Source: an uncultured Bacillota bacterium (GTDB lineage: Bacteria; Bacillota; Clostridia; Peptostreptococcales; Anaerovoracaceae). From it: DNA of 6,572 nucleotides. Of this stretch, positions 1 to 6,572 are shown in pieces. Within the stretch, counting starts at the first letter, position 1, and the number at the start of each line of letters is the position of its first letter. The position numbers were made by a program, and so were the translations under genes. The notes under the pieces are model-generated. The model saw only the letters and a list, made by a program, of their open reading frames with translations, ran no database searches and was not told where the DNA came from. Where the stretch lies: contig CABQMM010000071.1 in NCBI GenBank assembly GCA_902465215.1, positions 1-6,572 on the forward strand. The letters run 5' to 3'.

Positions 1-2406
<2,406 letters not shown>

Positions 2407-2429
<23 letters not shown>

Positions 2430-3591
2430 CCGCATCCTCCTTCGCAAAACCCGCTGACACAAACGCTTCAAATTCTCTTTTTCCTTCCGGAAAGCACTCC
2501 CAAAGCTTCCTGCCAAAGGTTCTTCGGAAAGCACTTTTGCTGATTCCTTCGTTTTTACGAAGCCCCGTGAAAAGATACTCCGAAAGATTGTCCTGCTCCG
2601 TATTTTCATAAGCATTAGCTACGGCCGGGCTTAGCGGAATTTTCATATTTATTTCTGCTGCCACCCCTGTCGTTTCCGCCGCTTCTGCTGCGTCCGCTGC
2701 TGTCATCGCCTCGATGTAGGCTTCCAAATCCGCCGCGTTTGCATAGCGAATCCCGTTCATAAACGAGTGTGCCGAGGGTCCCAGCCCCAGATATTCTCCC
2801 ATATCCCAGTAGCGCAGATTGTGCCTGCAGGCATAGCCCGGCTTTGCGGCATTGGAAATCTCGTACTGCTGATATCCCGCTTCTTCCATCATTTCCAGCG
2901 CGCATTCATACATCCTGCGGTCTTCGCTTTCTTCTGTCTCCCTGTAAATGCCTGCCTCATGCTCCTTCGCAAAACGCGTATTGTCCATAATCTCAAGGCT
3001 GTACAGCGACACATGCTCCGGTGCCAGACGAATCACGCTTTCGACGCTGTTCTCCCAGCTTTCCGGGCTCTGCCCCGCGATTCCGAACATCAAATCCAGA
3101 CTGATATTTTCAAAGCCTGCCTCGCGCGCCGCAAGAAAGGCTTCCTCAATCTGCGACGGGCTGTGAATTCTTCCTAAAATTTTCAAAACCTTACTGTCAA
3201 AAGACTGTGCGCCGATACTCAGGCGGCTGAGACCTGCCCTGCGATATGCCGCAAGCTTTTCCTCCGTCACGGAAGCCGGATTGGCTTCCATGCTGATTTC
3301 CGCTCCGTCCTCTATCGTAAAGTTTTCCCTTATGCGCTCCATCAAGCGTTCAAACTGCGTCTCGTCAAGAAGGCTCGGCGTTCCGCCGCCGAAATAGACG
3401 CTTTCGACAGGCTTGTCCTCATAGGCGCACCATGCCTTTCCATAATACTCGATTTCATTTTCGAGCGCACGGACAAACGCCTCTCTCAGTGCAGGCGTTT
3501 GTTTTGGCGTCGAGTAAAAGTCGCAGTACGGACATTTGCTCCTGCAAAACGGTATATGAATGTAAATTCCTCTGTTTTTTCCCTGCAGCAT
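2407..3591 (-). CDS. hemW: Radical SAM heme chaperone HemW (HemN-like), probable 3' frameshift
   Basis: A 394-residue member of the HemN/HemW radical SAM family. HemW proteins bind heme and a [4Fe-4S] cluster and are thought to deliver heme to target proteins. They were long misannotated as oxygen-independent coproporphyrinogen III oxidase. Visible features are IHIPFCRSKCPYC with cluster ligands Cys16, Cys20 and Cys23, YFGGGTPS (66-73), EANP (103-106), LSIGAQSFD (124-132), DLMFG (166-170), the HemW-typical YEISNAAKPGYACRHNLRYW (243-262), GLGPSAHS (269-276) and EYLFTGLRKNEGIS (338-351). Residues about 296-331 form an Ala-rich insertion. The C-terminus stops after GFAKEDAGRHEHFQ. The usual ending (Gly, a few residues, SN, then a hydrophobic tail) is found instead in the +1 frame down to 2385, so the gene has probably suffered a small indel. 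The catalytic core is intact. It starts 24 bases after the lepA stop with a weak AAGAG site, consistent with an operon. Confidence 0.93.
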
Positions 3592-3615
3592 ATTTGTCTC
3601 TTGTCCCGCTTCGCT

Positions 3616-5424
3616 TTACTTATTATCGTCGTATTTCAAAACTGCCGTGAACGCCTCCTGCGGTACCTCAACCGTACCGAACTGGCGCATACGCTTCTTG
3701 CCTTCTTTTTGCTTTTCGAGCAGTTTCTTCTTTCTGGAAATATCACCGCCGTAGCACTTTGCGATTACGTCTTTACGGTATGCGCGCACGGTTTCACGCG
3801 CAATGACCTTCTGTCCGATTGCCGCCTGAATCGGCACCTCAAACTGGTGCATCGGAATGATTTCCTTGAGCTTTTCACAGACGAAACGCCCGCGTTGGTA
3901 AGCCTCCGACTCATGCACAATCATCGAGAATGCGTCGACAAGTTCCTTGTTCAGCATAATATCGAGTTTCACAAGCTGTGATTTTTCGTATCTGTCAAAT
4001 TCGTATTCGAGCGAGCCATAGCCGCGCGTTTTAGATTTCAATGCATCGAAGAAGTCGTAAATAACTTCGTTGAGCGGCATATCGTAATGAAGCTGCACCC
4101 TCGTCGGCGTGATGTATTCCATATGCAGCATCGTGCCTCTTCTCTGCTGGCAAAGCTCCATAATGCTTCCCACATAGTCGTTCGGAATCATGATATTTGC
4201 CTTAACCATTGGTTCCTCGATATGGTCGATTTCCTGCGGTGTCGGCAGATTCGACGGATTCTGCAGCATTTCAACCGTGCCGTCCGTCTTGACTACTTTA
4301 TAGATAACGCTCGGCGAAGTTGTAATGACACCGAGATTGAATTCTCTTTCCAGTCTTTCAACGATGATTTCCATGTGAAGGAGTCCGAGGAAGCCGCAGC
4401 GGAACCCGTATCCGAGCGCCTGCGATGTTTCCGGCTCAAAATTAAATGCTGCGTCGTTGACCTGAAGCTTTTCGAGTGCGTCCTTTACGCTTTCGTATTT
4501 TTCGCCTTCTGCCGGGTAAATGCCGCAGTAAACCATCGACTGTACTTTTTTATAGCCCGGAAGCGGCTCGTCCGCCGGGTCTGCATCCAGTGTGATGGTA
4601 TCGCCGACTCTCGCATCCGCCACCTGCTTGATGGACGCACAGATGTAGCCAACCTCGCCCGCTCTAAGCTGCTTGGTCGGAATCAGATTCGGCGCACAGA
4701 TTCCCACTTCCGTTACTTCGTATTTTTTATTCGTCGCCATCAGTCGGATGACATCGCCCTTCTTCACGCTTCCGTCCTTGATTCTCGCGTAAATAATCAC
4801 GCCCAGGTAGTTGTCATATTTCGAGTCAAAAATCAGAGCCTTGAGCTTTCCGTTTTCGTCGCCCTGTGGTGCCGGAATTGCGTCGATTACACGCTCCAGA
4901 AGTTCGTCAACGCCGAGTCCTGTCTTGGCGGACACCAGCGGTGCATCTTCTGCATCGAGCCCGATGATTTCCTCGATTTCCTCCTTGCACTCATCCGGTC
5001 TTGCCGATGCAAGGTCGATTTTATTAAGAACCGGCAAAATCTCCAGATTTTCATCCAGTGCCAGGTACACATTTGCAAGCGTCTGTGCTTCCACACCCTG
5101 CGTCGCATCCACGACAAGCACCGCTCCCTCGCAGGCTGCAAGCGAACGCGAAACCTCATATGTAAAGTCCACATGTCCCGGCGTGTCAATGAGGTTGTAA
5201 ATGTATTCATTTCCGTCCTTTGCCTTGTATACAAGACGGGTGGTCTGCAGCTTGATGGTAATGCCTCTCTCCCTTTCAAGATCCATATTGTCCAAAAACT
5301 GCTCTTTCATATCTCTTTCGGCAACCAGCCCGGTCTTCTCGATAAGCCTGTCCGCCAGCGTCGATTTGCCGTGGTCGATATGCGCGATAATGCTGAAATT
5401 TCTGATATATTTCTGATAATCCAT
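3616..5424 (-). CDS. lepA: Elongation factor 4 (LepA), ribosome-associated translational GTPase
   Basis: A complete 602-residue LepA/EF4, within the usual family length of about 595-610. It is a GTPase that binds the ribosome like EF-G and has been linked to back-translocation and to ribosome assembly or initiation. The GTPase motifs are all present: AHIDHGKS (14-21), RGIT (53-56), DTPGH (80-84, with the catalytic His84), NKID (134-137) and SAK (165-167). After the EF-G-like domains comes the LepA-specific C-terminal domain, with [19 protein letters not shown], then a Lys-rich stretch after GGDIS (559-578) and [14 protein letters not shown]. The start at 5424 fits the family N-terminus, and AGAGG lies 11 bases upstream. 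The gene follows spoIIP and the small membrane gene and precedes hemW, the common Bacillota order. A sigma-A-like promoter lies about 75 bases upstream. Nothing about the protein looks unusual. Confidence 0.98.
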   Translation of the reverse strand: MDYQKYIRNFSIIAHIDHGKSTLADRLIEKTGLVAERDMKEQFLDNMDLERERGITIKLQTTRLVYKAKDGNEYIYNLIDTPGHVDFTYEVSRSLAACEGAVLVVDATQGVEAQTLANVYLALDENLEILPVLNKIDLASARPDECKEEIEEIIGLDAEDAPLVSAKTGLGVDELLERVIDAIPAPQGDENGKLKALIFDSKYDNYLGVIIYARIKDGSVKKGDVIRLMATNKKYEVTEVGICAPNLIPTKQLRAGEVGYICASIKQVADARVGDTITLDADPADEPLPGYKKVQSMVYCGIYPAEGEKYESVKDALEKLQVNDAAFNFEPETSQALGYGFRCGFLGLLHMEIIVERLEREFNLGVITTSPSVIYKVVKTDGTVEMLQNPSNLPTPQEIDHIEEPMVKANIMIPNDYVGSIMELCQQRRGTMLHMEYITPTRVQLHYDMPLNEVIYDFFDALKSKTRGYGSLEYEFDRYEKSQLVKLDIMLNKELVDAFSMIVHESEAYQRGRFVCEKLKEIIPMHQFEVPIQAAIGQKVIARETVRAYRKDVIAKCYGGDISRKKKLLEKQKEGKKRMRQFGTVEVPQEAFTAVLKYDDNK

Positions 5425-5435
5425 ACTCGTGTTTT

Positions 5436-5440
5436 CCTCT
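5436..5440 (-). promoter_or_regulatory. lepA ribosome binding site
   Basis: AGAGG on the minus strand ends 11 bases before the lepA ATG. The spacing is at the long end for a Shine-Dalgarno sequence, but no closer candidate exists, and the start codon is fixed by homology. Confidence 0.6.
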
Positions 5441-5499
5441 GTTATCTTTAATTTTGTTTTTTCTCATGTTTTTCGTTTGAGCATATTTACTCATATTAT

Positions 5500-5528
5500 A
5501 TTCTAATGCATATGTTGGAAAATTTCAA
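5500..5528 (-). promoter_or_regulatory. Probable sigma-A promoter for lepA-hemW
   Basis: On the minus strand TTGAAA (5528-5523) and TAGAAT (5505-5500) are separated by exactly 17 bases. Each hexamer matches the sigma-A consensus at five of six positions. Transcription would start near 5493, giving a leader of roughly 70 bases before lepA. The TAG of the -10 box is also the stop codon of the upstream small gene, so the promoter sits inside that gene's 3' end. It would let lepA and the downstream genes be expressed in vegetative cells independently of spoIIP. It is predicted from pattern only. Confidence 0.6.
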
Positions 5529-5655
5529 CTTTTTTTGCCGAAAACGCTTCTTCATATCCGCTGTTTTCTGATGCCCGCTTGTCCACGGTTAAAAGCGCCG
5601 TTGCTGCGACGAAAAACAGCATCGCAATCAGCACATATTCCCAAAAATTCTTCAT
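5503..5655 (-). CDS. Small single-pass membrane protein, unknown function, between spoIIP and lepA
   Basis: A 50-residue protein that I do not recognise as a named family. It has a short N-terminus (MKNFWE), one hydrophobic segment at about residues 7-24 (YVLIAMLFFVAATALLTV), then a polar, charged tail of about 26 residues rich in Ala, Glu and Lys and ending in QHMH. The tail is probably outside the cell or in the intermembrane space of a developing spore, but the topology is inferred. I chose the ATG at 5655 because AAAGGA ends 7 bases upstream. An in-frame ATG at 5685 would add ten mostly Lys, Arg, Gln and Glu residues and has a poorer site. It starts 56 bases after spoIIP ends. B. subtilis has another small membrane gene, yqxA, at this position, so it may be a positional counterpart, but no sequence similarity is claimed. 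Confidence 0.65.
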   Translation of the reverse strand: MKNFWEYVLIAMLFFVAATALLTVDKRASENSGYEEAFSAKKVEIFQHMH

Positions 5656-5660
5656 TTTGC

Positions 5661-5668
5661 TTTCCTTT
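5661..5668 (-). promoter_or_regulatory. Ribosome binding site of the small membrane gene
   Basis: AAAGGAAA on the minus strand, with AAAGGA placed 7 bases before the ATG at 5655. It supports the 50-residue product over the 60-residue version starting at 5685. It lies in a purine-rich stretch, so chance similarity is somewhat more likely than usual. Confidence 0.6.
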
Positions 5669-5711
5669 CTTTTCTTTTGTTTCATTTCTTTTCGGTTGCC
5701 CCACCGCTTCT

Positions 5712-6572
5712 CTACTTTGCGCTTTTTAAAGTATCCGCTAAAATTTTCCCGACCATCTCTGCCGTGCAGCGCACTTCCTCGATGTCGTTTCGATTATAGC
5801 CAATCTCCAGCAGCATATACTTGGATGAGAGATTTTGATTATAGCGATAACCTCTTTCCAAAATATTTCCCGTAAACCCGTCATATTTCTTCGTCGCCGT
5901 TTCGTTCATTTTGCGTATGAACGCTAAATTACTCGCATAGGTTTCCACCGCATTGCTGACAACATACGAATACTTTGCGCACTTTTTGCCGCCCACGGAC
6001 ACCGTCGCCACCGACACCTCGCCCGGCACCGCATCTCTGTGCAAATCAATGACACACTCAATGCTCGGATATTTTTTCAGCAAAGCCTCCGTGGTCTCAT
6101 AGGAACGGCTGTATGCCTGATTGTAGGATTTTTCGTCGTGCAAAGTTACATCGTGCACGCACGGGATTCCTGCTTCGTCCAGCGTCTCGGCCAAAACATC
6201 GCCCGCATCACGCACCGTATTCAGCTTGCCTTTGCGGTGATAATTGCCCTCCGATGACGGCAGATAGGACTCCGTCGCATGGGTATGCACGATTAAAACC
6301 ACCGGGTCCTTGCCAAAGACACGCGGCTCTCCTTCGTCCTCTGCTTTCGTTGCAATCACCTTCGTATCGTTTTTAGACGATTTATTATTTTCCGTTGTAT
6401 TTACAAGGGTGGCGCCGTTTTTTTCTTCATTTTCGCTCTTTCCTGCCTTATCCGCACCGCCGCCTGCAGCGCTGTTTCCGTCTGCGTCGCCCGCCTTGCT
6501 TCCGTCGCTTTCCGCATAATCTGCCGGGTCGACATCAAGGCTTGGATATGCCGCCGAAATGCACATAATCCC
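5712..6572 (-). CDS. spoIIP: Stage II sporulation protein P (SpoIIP), N-terminus cut by window edge
   Basis: The last 286 residues of SpoIIP, a peptidoglycan amidase/endopeptidase that works with SpoIID and SpoIIM to thin septal wall and drive forespore engulfment. The frame is open to the right edge, so the Met at 6566 is probably internal, and the membrane anchor and N-terminal domain lie outside. Numbering from that Met, a low-complexity Ala/Gly/Ser/Glu/Lys linker (about 17-80) precedes the catalytic domain. That domain shows VLIVHTHATESY (90-101) with candidate zinc-ligand histidines, RDAGDVLAETLDEAGI (119-134), LHDEKSYNQAYSRS (142-155), YPSIECVIDLHRDA (166-179) with His176, RYNQNLS (241-247) and MLLEIGYNRND with Glu254 as candidate catalytic acid. 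The domain is complete to its natural end (TAG at 5712-5714). Its place upstream of lepA matches other spore formers. Control by a sporulation sigma factor is expected, but its promoter is not in the window. Confidence 0.95.
   Translation of the reverse strand, partial: GIMCISAAYPSLDVDPADYAESDGSKAGDADGNSAAGGGADKAGKSENEEKNGATLVNTTENNKSSKNDTKVIATKAEDEGEPRVFGKDPVVLIVHTHATESYLPSSEGNYHRKGKLNTVRDAGDVLAETLDEAGIPCVHDVTLHDEKSYNQAYSRSYETTEALLKKYPSIECVIDLHRDAVPGEVSVATVSVGGKKCAKYSYVVSNAVETYASNLAFIRKMNETATKKYDGFTGNILERGYRYNQNLSSKYMLLEIGYNRNDIEEVRCTAEMVGKILADTLKSAK

Noticed and set aside
2458..2471. Catabolite-response-element-like sequence upstream of glpK
   Set aside because: Only about 9 of 14 positions agree with the consensus, the outer positions fail, and it lies inside hemW coding sequence.
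4087..5451. A 454-residue open frame on the plus strand opposite lepA
   Set aside because: It is fully antisense to a canonical lepA, is rich in Arg, His, Cys and Phe, as expected of a reverse-strand shadow, and shows no recognisable domain.
5460..5483. Short inverted repeat CTCA/TGAG between the small gene and lepA
   Set aside because: The stem is only about 4 base pairs, and on the transcribed strand it is followed by A residues rather than U residues, so it is not an intrinsic terminator.
5495..5500. A perfect TATAAT upstream of lepA as the -10 box
   Set aside because: No -35-like hexamer lies 16-18 bases upstream. The spacer from TTGAAA would be 22 bases, whereas the adjacent TAGAAT gives exactly 17.

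Overview
The window looks like chromosomal DNA from an endospore-forming member of the Bacillota, most likely a clostridial lineage of moderate GC content. The evidence is a sporulation-specific SpoIIP, the Bacillota-type gene order spoIIP - small membrane gene - lepA - hemW, and purine-rich Shine-Dalgarno sequences. All supported genes lie on the minus strand, so the biological reading order runs from position 6572 down to position 1. No RNA genes, mobile elements, CRISPR arrays or long repeats were seen, and no gap between genes exceeds about 80 bases.

In reading order: the catalytic C-terminal part of SpoIIP enters from the right edge (5712-6572). A 50-residue single-pass membrane protein follows (5503-5655), at the place where Bacillus subtilis carries yqxA. 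A sigma-A-type promoter (TTGAAA, 17-base spacer, TAGAAT) overlaps the stop codon of this small gene and points at lepA. LepA/EF4 (3616-5424) is complete and canonical. HemW, a radical SAM heme chaperone (2407-3591), starts 24 bases after lepA. Its extreme 3' end seems to have shifted frame: the expected C-terminal residues are encoded in the +1 frame just past its current stop region.

From there the order departs from the usual one. Instead of hrcA-grpE-dnaK, hemW is followed 50 bases later by a complete glycerol kinase gene, glpK (848-2356). The 3' end of glpK overlaps by 8 bases (ATGGGTGA) the start of an integral-membrane acyltransferase of the acyltransferase-3/COG3594 type, which runs off the left edge. 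No terminator was seen between any of these genes, so transcription could run from lepA through the acyltransferase.

Functionally the window joins a housekeeping/sporulation block (SpoIIP for engulfment, LepA for translation, HemW for heme handling) to a glycerol/envelope pair (GlpK plus a membrane acyltransferase). No clearly new multi-gene system is visible. The points most worth a second look are the apparent hemW frameshift, the loss in GlpK of the histidine that HPr phosphorylates in many Bacillota, the glpK/acyltransferase overlap, and the small membrane gene whose end doubles as the lepA promoter.
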